A stretch of 64,000 nucleotides of DNA from Herbiconiux ginsengi (GTDB taxonomy: Bacteria > Actinomycetota > Actinomycetes > Actinomycetales > Microbacteriaceae): assembly GCF_900107435.1 (NCBI RefSeq), contig NZ_FNPZ01000001.1, forward strand, positions 468,960 through 532,959, in the 5' to 3' direction. The notes beneath the pieces are model-generated. The model worked only from the letters and a program-made list of their open reading frames with translations. It had not been told where the DNA came from and searched no databases. A program made the position numbers and the translations under genes. Each line of letters opens with the position of its first letter. Positions within the stretch are counted from its first letter, which is position 1. This document shows, piece after piece, positions 17,571 to 25,361 of this stretch.

Positions 17571-20500
17571 ATGCACGACGACCGCTCGATTCTCGAAGGG
17601 CGGTTGGCGCGAGTGCTGCGCGACCGCCTCCGCCCTGCCGCCGCGAGGGTTCTCGCTCCCCTGGAGCTCACGGCCTGGCATGTCGAGGGAGGCGGGGGCG
17701 AACCGGTGCCGCCTGCCGACGCGCTCTCGCCCGCCGTCGCCGCGCTGTACGCACCGTTCGCGGTGGGTGAGGCCTGGGGCCCGGCCTGGGGCACCACCTG
17801 GTTCCGTCTGCGCGCACGGGTTCCGGATGCCGCGCACCACCGCCCGGGTCACCGCCTCGAACTCGTGGTCGACCTGGGCTGGCGCAACGACTCCTCGGGC
17901 TTCCAGGCCGAAGGACTCGTCTACCGCCCCGACGGCGTGACCGTGAAGGGCTTGAACCCCCGCAACCAATGGATCCCGGTCACGGGCGAGCCCGGGGCCG
18001 AGATCGACCTCTATCTCGAGGCCGCCGCGAACCCGCAGGTGTTCGACCGCGACGACCGCGCGTTCTGGCCGACCGACCTGGGCGAGAAGTCGACGGCCGG
18101 TGCCGAGCCGCGCTACCGGCTGCGCCGCGCCGATCTGGTGGTCATCGATGAGACCGTCGAAGCGCTGGTGACCGATCTCGAGTTCCTCGGCGAGCTGATG
18201 GCGGCACTCCCCGAGGGCGACACCCGGCGCTGGACCGTGCTGCGCGCCGTCGACCGAGCCCTCGACCTGATCGACCCCGACGACGTGGCCGGCACTGCGG
18301 CGGCGGCGCGCGCCGCACTCGCCGGCGTTCTCGGAGCCCCGGCTGCGGCATCCGCTCATCGCGTGTCGGCGGTGGGGCACGCCCACATCGACTCGGCCTG
18401 GCTCTGGCCCATCCGGGAGACCGTGCGCAAGGTCGCGCGCACCACGGCCAACGTGCTGAACCTCATGGAGTCGCGACCCGAGCTGGTGTTCGCGATGTCG
18501 AGCGCGCAGCAGTGGCAGTGGCTGCGCGACGACCGGCCCGAGCTGTTCGAACGACTGCGCGCCCGCGCGCTCGAGGGGCGCGTGGTGCCGGTGGGCGGCA
18601 TGTGGGTGGAGTCCGACACCACCATGGTGGGAGGCGAGGCGATGGTGCGGCAGTTCCTCGAGGGCACGCGGTTCTTCGAGGCCGAGCTCGGCATCCGGAG
18701 CCGCGTGGTCTGGCTGCCGGACAGCTTCGGGTACTCCGCCGCGCTCCCGCAGATCGTGCGGCTCGCGGGATTCGAGTACTTCCTCACGCAGAAGATCTCG
18801 TGGAACCAGGTGAACGTCTTCCCGCACCACACCTTCTCGTGGGTGGGCATCGACGGCACCGAGGTCTTCACGCACTTCCCGCCGGCCGACACCTACAACG
18901 GCGACGTGAGTCCCGCGGAGCTCCTGCACGCGGCATCCAACTACCGCGAGAAGGGGTCGGGATCGCGGTCGCTGCTGCCGTTCGGATTCGGAGACGGGGG
19001 CGGTGGGCCGGTGCGCGAGATGCTCGACCGGGCGCAACGCTCGGCCGACGTGGAGGGTCTGCCCCGGGTGCGCATCGAGACGCCCGAGGAGTTCTTCGAT
19101 ACCGCCCGAGCCGAGTTGCCGTCGCCGGCACGCTGGTTCGGCGAGCTCTATCTCGAGCTCCATCGCGGCACCCTCACCAGCCAGGCCGCCATGAAGCGTG
19201 GCAACCGGCGCAGCGAACACCTCCTCCGCGAGGCGGAGTTGTGGGCGGCGACAGCAGCCGTGCGCACGGGACTCCCCTATCCCGTCGCCGCCCTGCGCGA
19301 GGCGTGGCAGACCGTGCTGCTGCAGCAGTTCCACGACATCCTCCCGGGATCGTCGATCGCGTGGGTGCACCGGGAGGCGCGGGAGCGCTACGCCGAGGTG
19401 GCGGCGGTGCTCGAGGGTGTGATCGCGACGTCGCTGGAGGCGCTCGCGAACGAGACCCCGGAGGAGCAGATCGACGGCGCGCATCCGGGGTCGACCCCGG
19501 TGGTGTTCAACCCGCGGCCGCACGCGGTCGACGGCGTGCCGGCCGGAGGTGCGGCCGTGCCGCAACGCGCCCATGACGACGCACGGGTGTCGGCGGCATC
19601 CGACGCCTGGGGGTGGATTCTCGAGAACGACCTCGTGCGGGTGCGGATCGACGCCTCCGGCAGCATCGTGTCGGTCGTGACCCTCGCCGACGGCCGTGAG
19701 GCCATCGCGCCCGGCGGCCGCGCGAACCTGCTGCAGCTGCACGACGACAAGCCGGTGCAGTGGGACGCCTGGGACCTCGACAGCTACTACCGCAACACCG
19801 TCCGCGACCTCGACCTGCTCGACGGGGTGGAGCTCGACGGCGGCTCGCCCCAGGCGCCCGGCGCGCACGCCACAGTGCGCGTGCGGCGCTCGTTCGGCGC
19901 GTCGACGGTCGAGCAGGAGATCACTCTGCGGGCCGGATCGGCCGACATCGAGCTCGTGACGCGGCTCGACTGGCAGGAGCGCGAGAAGATCCTGAAGCTC
20001 GCCTTCCCGATCGACGTGCACGCCGAGCGGGCGCGGTTCGAGACGCAGTTCGGGCACCTGGCCCGGCCCATCCACGAGAACACCTCGTGGGACGCGGCGC
20101 GATTCGAGGTCGCCGCCCATCGCTGGGTGCACCTGGGCGAGCCGATCGGGGTGGCGCTGGCCAACGACGCCACCTACGGACACGAGGTGCGGCGAGTCGC
20201 CCGGGCCGGCGGCGGGATGGCGGCGGTCGTGCGGGTGTCGTTGCTGCGCGCGCCGCTCTATCCCGATCCGGAGACCGACCTCGGGCGGCACGAGTTCCGC
20301 CACACGTTGGTGCCGTCGGCGACCATCGCCGACGCCGTGCGCGCCGGGTACGACCTGAACCTGCCCCTGCGGGCTGTCGGCTCCGCCGCCATCGCCCCGC
20401 TGGTCGCGCTGGCCGGCGACGAAACACTCCGGATCGAGGCGGTGAAACTCGCCGACGACGGGTCGGGCGACGTGATCGTGCGGCTCTACGAGAGTCTCGG

Positions 20501-20675
20501 CACCGGCGGCCGGGCCCGGGTGGTGCCCGGGTTCGCGGCGATGGGGATGTCGGAGCAAGACCTGCTCGAGCGCCCGATCGGCGGGTTGACGCTCGACCGG
20601 GAACCCGCGTTGGAGGGGGACTACGTGACGCTGAGGCCGTTCCAGATCGTGACGCTGCGGATCGGGCGCGCGTGA
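17571..20675 (+). CDS. Alpha-mannosidase (GH38)
   Basis: A 1034-aa cytoplasmic glycoside hydrolase family 38 enzyme of usual bacterial length. An N-terminal beta-sandwich-like region precedes the catalytic domain, which begins at VGHAHIDSAWLWPIRET (about residue 268; zinc ligands His and Asp). The nucleophile Asp is in VVWLPDSFGYSAALPQ near residue 383. A His of the metal site lies in QQFHDILPGSSIAW, followed by the long C-terminal beta domains. The ATG is preceded by GGAGGA. It is transcribed divergently from the fucosidase/importer operon and shares its operators. It would trim alpha-linked mannose from imported N-glycan-like or other manno-oligosaccharides. Confidence 0.96.
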   Translation: MHDDRSILEGRLARVLRDRLRPAAARVLAPLELTAWHVEGGGGEPVPPADALSPAVAALYAPFAVGEAWGPAWGTTWFRLRARVPDAAHHRPGHRLELVVDLGWRNDSSGFQAEGLVYRPDGVTVKGLNPRNQWIPVTGEPGAEIDLYLEAAANPQVFDRDDRAFWPTDLGEKSTAGAEPRYRLRRADLVVIDETVEALVTDLEFLGELMAALPEGDTRRWTVLRAVDRALDLIDPDDVAGTAAAARAALAGVLGAPAAASAHRVSAVGHAHIDSAWLWPIRETVRKVARTTANVLNLMESRPELVFAMSSAQQWQWLRDDRPELFERLRARALEGRVVPVGGMWVESDTTMVGGEAMVRQFLEGTRFFEAELGIRSRVVWLPDSFGYSAALPQIVRLAGFEYFLTQKISWNQVNVFPHHTFSWVGIDGTEVFTHFPPADTYNGDVSPAELLHAASNYREKGSGSRSLLPFGFGDGGGGPVREMLDRAQRSADVEGLPRVRIETPEEFFDTARAELPSPARWFGELYLELHRGTLTSQAAMKRGNRRSEHLLREAELWAATAAVRTGLPYPVAALREAWQTVLLQQFHDILPGSSIAWVHREARERYAEVAAVLEGVIATSLEALANETPEEQIDGAHPGSTPVVFNPRPHAVDGVPAGGAAVPQRAHDDARVSAASDAWGWILENDLVRVRIDASGSIVSVVTLADGREAIAPGGRANLLQLHDDKPVQWDAWDLDSYYRNTVRDLDLLDGVELDGGSPQAPGAHATVRVRRSFGASTVEQEITLRAGSADIELVTRLDWQEREKILKLAFPIDVHAERARFETQFGHLARPIHENTSWDAARFEVAAHRWVHLGEPIGVALANDATYGHEVRRVARAGGGMAAVVRVSLLRAPLYPDPETDLGRHEFRHTLVPSATIADAVRAGYDLNLPLRAVGSAAIAPLVALAGDETLRIEAVKLADDGSGDVIVRLYESLGTGGRARVVPGFAAMGMSEQDLLERPIGGLTLDREPALEGDYVTLRPFQIVTLRIGRA

Positions 20676-21844
20676 GCCGGGCGGAGGTGGGTGCGTCGAC
20701 CGGTGCAGAAGCTCCCGGCGCGGCGACCGTAGCCGAAGCGGTCCCCGCGTATGACGTCGAGTTCGCGGAGGCGCCGCTGTACCTGAACCACGCCTCGTAC
20801 GGTCCGCCGTCGCGGGCGGTGGAGCGCACGGTGCACGAGCTCGTCGCGGCCGCCGTGCGCGGTGCCCCCGCCGGCGCTCTCCATGCCGAAGACGACCGGG
20901 CCCGAGCCGTCATCGCGCGCCTGACCGGCGCGGCGCCCGAGCGCGTCGCCCTCACCACGAGCACCTCGCAGGGTCTGCTGCAGACCGCGTTCGGTCTGCG
21001 CGGCGAGGTGCTCGTGAGCCTCGACGAGTTCCCCGCGAACGTGTACTCGTGGCGCCGTGCCGAAGAGGCCGGGCGGTTGCGGCTGCGAGCGCTGCCGGCG
21101 TCTGGCGCCGGGCCTGCCCCGGTCACGCCCGAGCGGGTCGCGGATGCGCTCACCCCGGCTGTCACCGCGCTGGCTGTGAGCGCGGTCGACTTCCGCACGG
21201 GCTACCGCGCCGACCTCGCCGCCTTGCGCGAGGTGATCGGACCCGACCGACTGCTCGTGGTCGACGGCATCCAAGGCTTCGGCGCGATCGACATCGACTG
21301 GTCGCCCGCCGACGTGCTCGCCGTGGGCGGGCAGAAATGGCTCCGCTCGGGCTGGGGCACGGGCTTCCTCGCCTTCTCGGAGCGCGGGCTGGAGGCTGTG
21401 GCTCCGTCGCTCGGCAGCTGGGCGGGGGTGCTCGATCCCGTCGACTACGACGGCCGGCCGCATCCGGCTCGCACGGATGCCGGGCGGCACGCCGTGACGA
21501 GCCTGTCGCCGTTCGCGACCGGCGCCCTGGCCACGGGGCTGGAACTGCTCGAGCGCGCCGGCCCGGCCCTCGTCGCCGCGCGGGTGGCGGATGCCGCGGA
21601 GAAGGTCATCCGCGCCATCGACGCCGCCGGTCTCCCGGTGCTGTCACCGCGCGAGCCCGAGCGCCGAGCCGGGATCGTGGTCGCCGGTTTCACCGGAGGC
21701 AGCGCGCCGGGGGTGCACGCCCGGCTGAGCTCCGCGGGAGTCACGGCGACGCTGCACGGCTCGGACCGCATCCGCTTCTCGCCGCACGCCACCACCACGA
21801 CGGCCGCCGTCGACCGGCTGGCGGAGTTGCTCATCGGCGTCTGA
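20672..21844 (+). CDS. Class-V aminotransferase-fold PLP enzyme (cysteine desulfurase-like)
   Basis: A 390-aa fold-type I PLP enzyme. Seen are YLNHASYGPPSRAV at the N-terminus, the cofactor-contacting TTSTSQGLLQ, the Asp of LLVVDGIQGFGAIDIDW and the Schiff-base Lys in DVLAVGGQKWLRSGWG (about residue 221). No active-site Cys loop typical of a true desulfurase is obvious. The GTG start overlaps the mannosidase stop as GTGA, so the two are translationally coupled, which suggests a role linked to glycan use, perhaps on amino sugars or amino-acid-linked glycans (inference). Confidence 0.85.
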   Translation: MSRAEVGASTGAEAPGAATVAEAVPAYDVEFAEAPLYLNHASYGPPSRAVERTVHELVAAAVRGAPAGALHAEDDRARAVIARLTGAAPERVALTTSTSQGLLQTAFGLRGEVLVSLDEFPANVYSWRRAEEAGRLRLRALPASGAGPAPVTPERVADALTPAVTALAVSAVDFRTGYRADLAALREVIGPDRLLVVDGIQGFGAIDIDWSPADVLAVGGQKWLRSGWGTGFLAFSERGLEAVAPSLGSWAGVLDPVDYDGRPHPARTDAGRHAVTSLSPFATGALATGLELLERAGPALVAARVADAAEKVIRAIDAAGLPVLSPREPERRAGIVVAGFTGGSAPGVHARLSSAGVTATLHGSDRIRFSPHATTTTAAVDRLAELLIGV

Positions 21845-22048
21845 GTGCGGCGGTCGGGCGATCCGGATGCGGCGCGAGCGGTCGGCGGCGAGGAGTGGTG
21901 CGACTGATGGAACCCCGCTCGTCAGGCCGCTCAGCGTCTCGTCGAGAGCGGCGACGCGGTCACCACGCAGAAGGGCGAAACGGTCGAACTCGCCTCGGCG
22001 AGGGGCCCGATCCGCATCCGGCGCCGGTCGCCCTGGGAGCGAGCGGGG
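21845..22048 (+). pseudogene. Remnant of a DUF3253-family gene with in-frame stop
   Basis: One frame reads DPDAARAVGGEEWCD, then a TGA at 21905, then WNPARQAAQRLVESGDAV and TQKGETVELASARGPIRIRRR. The pattern AR-AVGGEEW, R-AARRLVE-G, TQKG, ARGPIRIR is that of DUF3253 proteins as remembered. The N-terminal third is missing: the frame starts immediately after the preceding gene's stop. Truncation plus an internal stop indicates a decaying gene. The family match is from memory and needs a search. Confidence 0.5.
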
Positions 22049-22408
22049 CTAGGACTGCAACCAGGCGAGTGCTTCGGTGCGCTCGCCGAGACCGAAGACG
22101 CGCACGTCGGCCTGGATGAAGTGCGAGGCGCCGCGGGCCAGGGTGGCGAGCCAGCCGGCATCCGTCAGCAGCGCCGCCCGCCGCACCTTCTTCTCGAGAC
22201 CGGCCGAGCGCAGGTCTTCCCAGAGCGCCTTCGGCTCGATCTTGGCGAGCTCGATGTCGTCGTAGACGGCGAGCAGATCGGGGGGATCATTGGCGTCGAG
22301 GAACGCCACGAGCTCGTCGCGCAGGGCTTCGAACTCGGCCGAGCCGACCGCCCCGGAGTAGGTGATCTCGAAGATGTGGGTGTCGGGGAGCTGGTGTCCG
22401 GTGAGCAT
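22049..22408 (-). CDS. SpoIIAA-like / STAS-fold small protein
   Basis: A 119-aa cytoplasmic protein with the alternating strand-helix pattern of the SpoIIAA-like family: HIFEITYSGAVGSAEFEALRDELVAFLDAN, then DLLAVYDDIELAKIEPKALWEDLRSAG, then RRAALLTDAGWLATLA and VRVFGLGERTEALAWL. Function is unknown; such proteins are usually stand-alone. The ATG at 22408 has only a weak upstream purine stretch, so the start is tentative. Confidence 0.7.
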   Translation of the reverse strand: MLTGHQLPDTHIFEITYSGAVGSAEFEALRDELVAFLDANDPPDLLAVYDDIELAKIEPKALWEDLRSAGLEKKVRRAALLTDAGWLATLARGASHFIQADVRVFGLGERTEALAWLQS

Positions 22409-22644
22409 GTGTCCATCTTGCCGCCGCCGGCACTGGATCGGGGGTTCTCGGGCTGGGAGGAGCCCTTGACCCCTCGCCGGCGGAGGACTGGCTCGGCGGC
22501 GCCATCGGCGGGCTCCTTGGCGGCATCGTCGACGACAAGAAGAGCAAGAAGTAGCCCCTCCCGGCGTTCGCGCATGACCGATCCCCTGAATGTCGGAGGG
22601 TCGGTGTTGAATCATGCTCATGAAGAGCCTTGCCGTCGCCGATG

Positions 22645-22663
22645 TATATAATGTTCTTATATA
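22645..22663 (+). promoter_or_regulatory. VapBC promoter with perfect inverted repeat
   Basis: TATATAA-TGTTC-TTATATA: seven-base perfect arms, five-base spacer. It contains a consensus -10 hexamer TATAAT at 22647-22652. A repressor bound to this palindrome would cover the promoter, which matches the known autoregulation of VapBC loci by the antitoxin-toxin complex. The base composition (almost pure A/T) stands out sharply from the surroundings. Confidence 0.72.
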
Positions 22664-22681
22664 GAGGTAGGAGGAGTGAAT

Positions 22682-22888
22682 ATGGCAATCACGTCGATCG
22701 ACATCGATCGCGGGCTTCTGCACGACGCGAAAAAGCTTCTCGGAGCATCCTCGAACAAGGAAGCGGTGCAGCGCGCCCTGCAGTATACGATCACGATGCA
22801 GCGGCAACGTCTCGCCCTCGAACGGATATCCCGACGCGAGTTCAGCGACGAGCAGATCGACGCACCGAAGCTCGACTACTCCGACTAG
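22682..22888 (+). CDS. vapB: VapB-type antitoxin
   Basis: A 68-aa protein with the VapB arrangement: an N-terminal strand and ribbon-helix-helix-like segment (TSIDIDRGLLHDAKKLLGASSNKEAVQRAL) and a charged C-terminal tail (REFSDEQIDAPKLDYSD) that would wrap the toxin. ATG 22682 is chosen from AGGAGGAG five bases upstream. The stop overlaps the GTG start of the PIN toxin by one base. It is expected to bind the palindrome at 22645-22663. Confidence 0.85.
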   Translation: MAITSIDIDRGLLHDAKKLLGASSNKEAVQRALQYTITMQRQRLALERISRREFSDEQIDAPKLDYSD

Positions 22889-23337
22889 TGTCATCGCAGT
22901 CCGATCGCACGTTCTCGGCCCCGATCGAACGGCGAGGCTTCCTGATCGACAACAGCGTGCTGCAGAAGCTGGCGCGCAGTCCGAACATCCTGCGCCGCTT
23001 CGCGGAAGTCACCAATTCGCATCCGATCTACACCTGCCCGCCGCAGGTTCTGGAATACTGCTGGTCCGCGCGCGACCCCGGCGAATACGTGGAACTGAGA
23101 ACCGACATGGAGCTGTACACCCCCGCCCAGAAGACGCCCCCTCAGAACCTGGTGCTCGACATCCAGCAGGCGCTCTGGTCGTCGGGCATGATCCGGGGCG
23201 CCGGTAACGCCGACGTGGTGATGGCGGCGTACGCGATCACGAACGACCTGACGATCCTGACTGCCGACCACGACTTCGAACACATCGAGCGCGCGCTCGC
23301 ACCTGGGGTGCTGCGTCAGGAGTTCGTGGCGGAGTAG
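22888..23337 (+). CDS. vapC: VapC-type PIN-domain toxin (ribonuclease)
   Basis: A 149-aa PIN protein with all acidic catalytic positions: Asp21 (GFLIDNSVLQ), Glu56 (QVLEYCW), Asp109 (GNADVVMAAYA) and Asp127/Asp129 (TADHDFEHI). VapC toxins cleave specific tRNA or rRNA sites when the antitoxin is degraded. The start is a GTG that shares its first base with the antitoxin stop, giving tight coupling. The first about 15 residues precede the usual PIN start. Confidence 0.88.
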   Translation: MSSQSDRTFSAPIERRGFLIDNSVLQKLARSPNILRRFAEVTNSHPIYTCPPQVLEYCWSARDPGEYVELRTDMELYTPAQKTPPQNLVLDIQQALWSSGMIRGAGNADVVMAAYAITNDLTILTADHDFEHIERALAPGVLRQEFVAE

Positions 23338-23391
23338 GCGGATGGGGCGAGCGGGTCGATGCTCCTCGGGGTCGCGGCTCTGGGGGGAGCG

Positions 23392-23541
23392 ACCACCGTC
23401 GACGGGGAGCACCGCATCCGTGATGAAGGGCGCCGCGGGCGACAGCAAGAACGCGACCGCCCGCGCCACCGCCTCCGCCACGGCGACGGCTTCGGCGGCG
23501 ACCGCGGGATCGCCGGGGTCGCCGATCACGAACTCGATCGG
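23392..23541 (-). pseudogene. C-terminal remnant of a short-chain dehydrogenase/reductase
   Basis: On the minus strand the frame reads GPIEFVIGDPGDPAVAAEA, then AVARAVAFLLSPAAPFITDAV followed by LPVDGG. The last part is the invariant C-terminal block of classical SDR enzymes (AVAFLaSdaasyiTGavlpVDGG). No Rossmann Gly motif or YxxxK precedes it and the frame runs on without a proper stop, so only a fragment survives. It adjoins the VapBC locus. Confidence 0.5.
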
Positions 23542-23620
23542 GCCGGATGAGGCGGCACGCGATTCGCGGCGGCCGTCCTGGACGTCGAGGACGACGACGC
23601 ACGCCAGGCTCCACTTCCCG

Positions 23621-23827
23621 TCAGAACGAGCCGAAGCGACCCGATCCGGAGCGGTGGGCGAGGCCGACCGCGGCCATCTTCTGACCCTCCTCGTGCAGGC
23701 GACCGGGCTGGTCGCGGGAGTCGAGACGTTCCTGGTAGTCGCCCGCGCGCCGCTGACGGATGCCCATCGCCGTTCCGATGCCGGCCACGATCGCCGCGAG
23801 GGCGCCGATGGTGATCCAGAGTCCCAT
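23621..23827 (-). CDS. Small single-pass membrane protein
   Basis: A 68-aa protein with one N-terminal hydrophobic helix (LWITIGALAAIVAGIGTAMG) and a basic/polar tail with two Arg-rich patches. The ATG at 23827 follows a strong GAGGAGGAA ribosome site, which argues for a real gene despite its size. No family is recognised. Confidence 0.65.
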   Translation of the reverse strand: MGLWITIGALAAIVAGIGTAMGIRQRRAGDYQERLDSRDQPGRLHEEGQKMAAVGLAHRSGSGRFGSF

Positions 23828-23954
23828 GAGTTCCTCCTCTGTCCTGGGAGCCGCACCACTATCCTCCGCCAGCGCCATCGACGCATGACGAACACCCACT
23901 GCCTTGCCAGGTGTCCCCACACCCGGAGCCTCCGAGTCGTAGCCGGCGATCGTG

Positions 23955-24689
23955 TCAGGTGGGTGGGGCGTCCGATCCGGATGCCTCCTGATACGGCACG
24001 AGGTCGCCGAAACGCTCCGTGCCGTTCGTCTCGTACACGGCGTCGCCGGTGAAGAGGAAGAAGTCGCCGGGCAGCTCGGGCGAGAGGAAGACCGTGCCGT
24101 CGGAGCGGTCCTCGCTCGTGTAGCCCCTCGCGGTCAGTTCACCTTGCATGATCGCACGTTGATCCGCGGTCAGGGACGCGTAGGAGTAGATCGCGACGTT
24201 GTCGCTGTTCGGCACGCCCCACCGGCAGCTCACGCCGCCGTATTCGGCGAAGTGCTGGTGGAAGGTGCCGTAGTTCGCGGTGTCGTTCGGCCAGAGGTCG
24301 TCGAACTCCAGGCCGCTGGCCGCGAAGCCGGCGAGCACGTCCGGGGCGACGAGGGTGTCGCAGGTGAAGGCCGAAGGCGGAGCGGACGGAGGAGGCGTGG
24401 GCGTCGGGGTGACCGTCGGGACGGGAGTCGGAACAGGCGTGGGGGTGACCGGGATCACCGGCGGATCGGTGGCCACCGGCGCCGGCCCGAACAACGGCAG
24501 GCCCGCCAGGGTGATCACCACGGCCCCCGCCGCGATCGCGGCGACCAGGCCGAAACCCGTCGCCGCGGCGATGGTGCGACGCCGACGGGCACGCGCGGGC
24601 GAGAGCCGCGCGTCGGCGCGGGCATGCTCCACGAGGAGGGAGCGCAGCGCGCTCCTACGGGTGGGGTCGAGTTCGTCGCGCGGATTCAT
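23955..24689 (-). CDS. Putative anti-sigma-like membrane protein
   Basis: A 244-aa protein: a charged cytoplasmic N-terminus of about 45 residues, one membrane helix (TIAAATGFGLVAAIAAGAVVITLAG), a Pro/Thr/Val-rich linker and a C-terminal extracytoplasmic domain with two Cys (FTCDTL, VSCRWG). The start overlaps the stop of the ECF sigma gene by 4 bp (ATGA). Position and topology suggest the cognate sensor/anti-sigma factor, but no zinc-binding anti-sigma motif is present. Confidence 0.7.
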   Translation of the reverse strand: MNPRDELDPTRRSALRSLLVEHARADARLSPARARRRRTIAAATGFGLVAAIAAGAVVITLAGLPLFGPAPVATDPPVIPVTPTPVPTPVPTVTPTPTPPPSAPPSAFTCDTLVAPDVLAGFAASGLEFDDLWPNDTANYGTFHQHFAEYGGVSCRWGVPNSDNVAIYSYASLTADQRAIMQGELTARGYTSEDRSDGTVFLSPELPGDFFLFTGDAVYETNGTERFGDLVPYQEASGSDAPPT

Positions 24690-25294
24690 CGCGCACCTCC
24701 CGGGGTCGGAGCGGGAACCGTGTTCAGGGTGGCCAGCACATCGACGGACAGGCGCTGACGGGCTCGGGAGAGCCGCGACTTGACGGTGCCGGGCGCGACG
24801 CCGAGGGCGTCAGCGGCGTCGCGAGCGGTGAGGCCCTGGATGACGCAGAGCGTGATCACATCTCGATCGCGCCGGGGCAACCGGGCCAGCGCCTGCCGGG
24901 CCACCTCGACGGCGGCATCGCGGTCGAATCGGTCGCCCACCTCATCGGCATGGTCGGGGGTGCTCGACGATGCCAGTCCAGGATCGTGGAGTTTCGCGAG
25001 CAGCGCGCGGTGGCGATTACGCGAGCGAGCGGAGTTGCGGGCGACGTTGTTCGCGGTGAGGGCGAGCCAGGCGATGATCGACCCGTCGACCACTCGCACC
25101 GAGTCGCGCCGGCGCCAGGCCTCCAGGAAGACCAGGGCCGTGACGTCCTCGGCGTCGGCGAACGCCTCGGTCAGTCGGCGGGCCTGCCGGAAGATGCGGG
25201 CCTGATGCAGGTCGAAGATCGATCCGAAGGCATCCGGATCTCCTCCGCGGGCTCGCTCCCAGAGGGAGTGCTCGTCGGTGCTGTTCGTGGTCAC
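24686..25294 (-). CDS. ECF-type RNA polymerase sigma factor
   Basis: A sigma-70 region 2/region 4 protein of 202 aa. Region 2 reads FGSIFDLHQARIFRQARRLTEAFADAEDVTALVFLEAWRR; region 4 reads LARLPRRDRDVITLCVIQGLTARDAADALGVAPGTVKSRLSRARQRL, a clear ECF HTH. The start is GTG 25294 with a weak ribosome site. It is coupled to the downstream membrane protein that probably controls it. The target promoters are not identifiable here. Confidence 0.9.
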   Translation of the reverse strand: MTTNSTDEHSLWERARGGDPDAFGSIFDLHQARIFRQARRLTEAFADAEDVTALVFLEAWRRRDSVRVVDGSIIAWLALTANNVARNSARSRNRHRALLAKLHDPGLASSSTPDHADEVGDRFDRDAAVEVARQALARLPRRDRDVITLCVIQGLTARDAADALGVAPGTVKSRLSRARQRLSVDVLATLNTVPAPTPGGAR

Positions 25295-25361
25295 ACTGAA
25301 TAATGTCCGGCACGGAGCACGGGGTTCCCGATTGACAGGCAGCGCGCCGTAGGCTGGCCGC

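Noticed and set aside
17514-20558. A minus-strand open frame of about 1000 codons opposite the alpha-mannosidase
   Set aside because: It is exactly antisense to a gene with complete GH38 motifs; its protein is Arg/His/Gly-rich without domains, as expected from high-GC third-position bias.
22405-22554. Frame ending in a Gly/Leu-rich segment and DDKKSKK
   Set aside because: It has no usable start codon and overlaps the SpoIIAA-like start region; at best it is the scrap of a lost gene, so it is listed only within the decay-zone finding.
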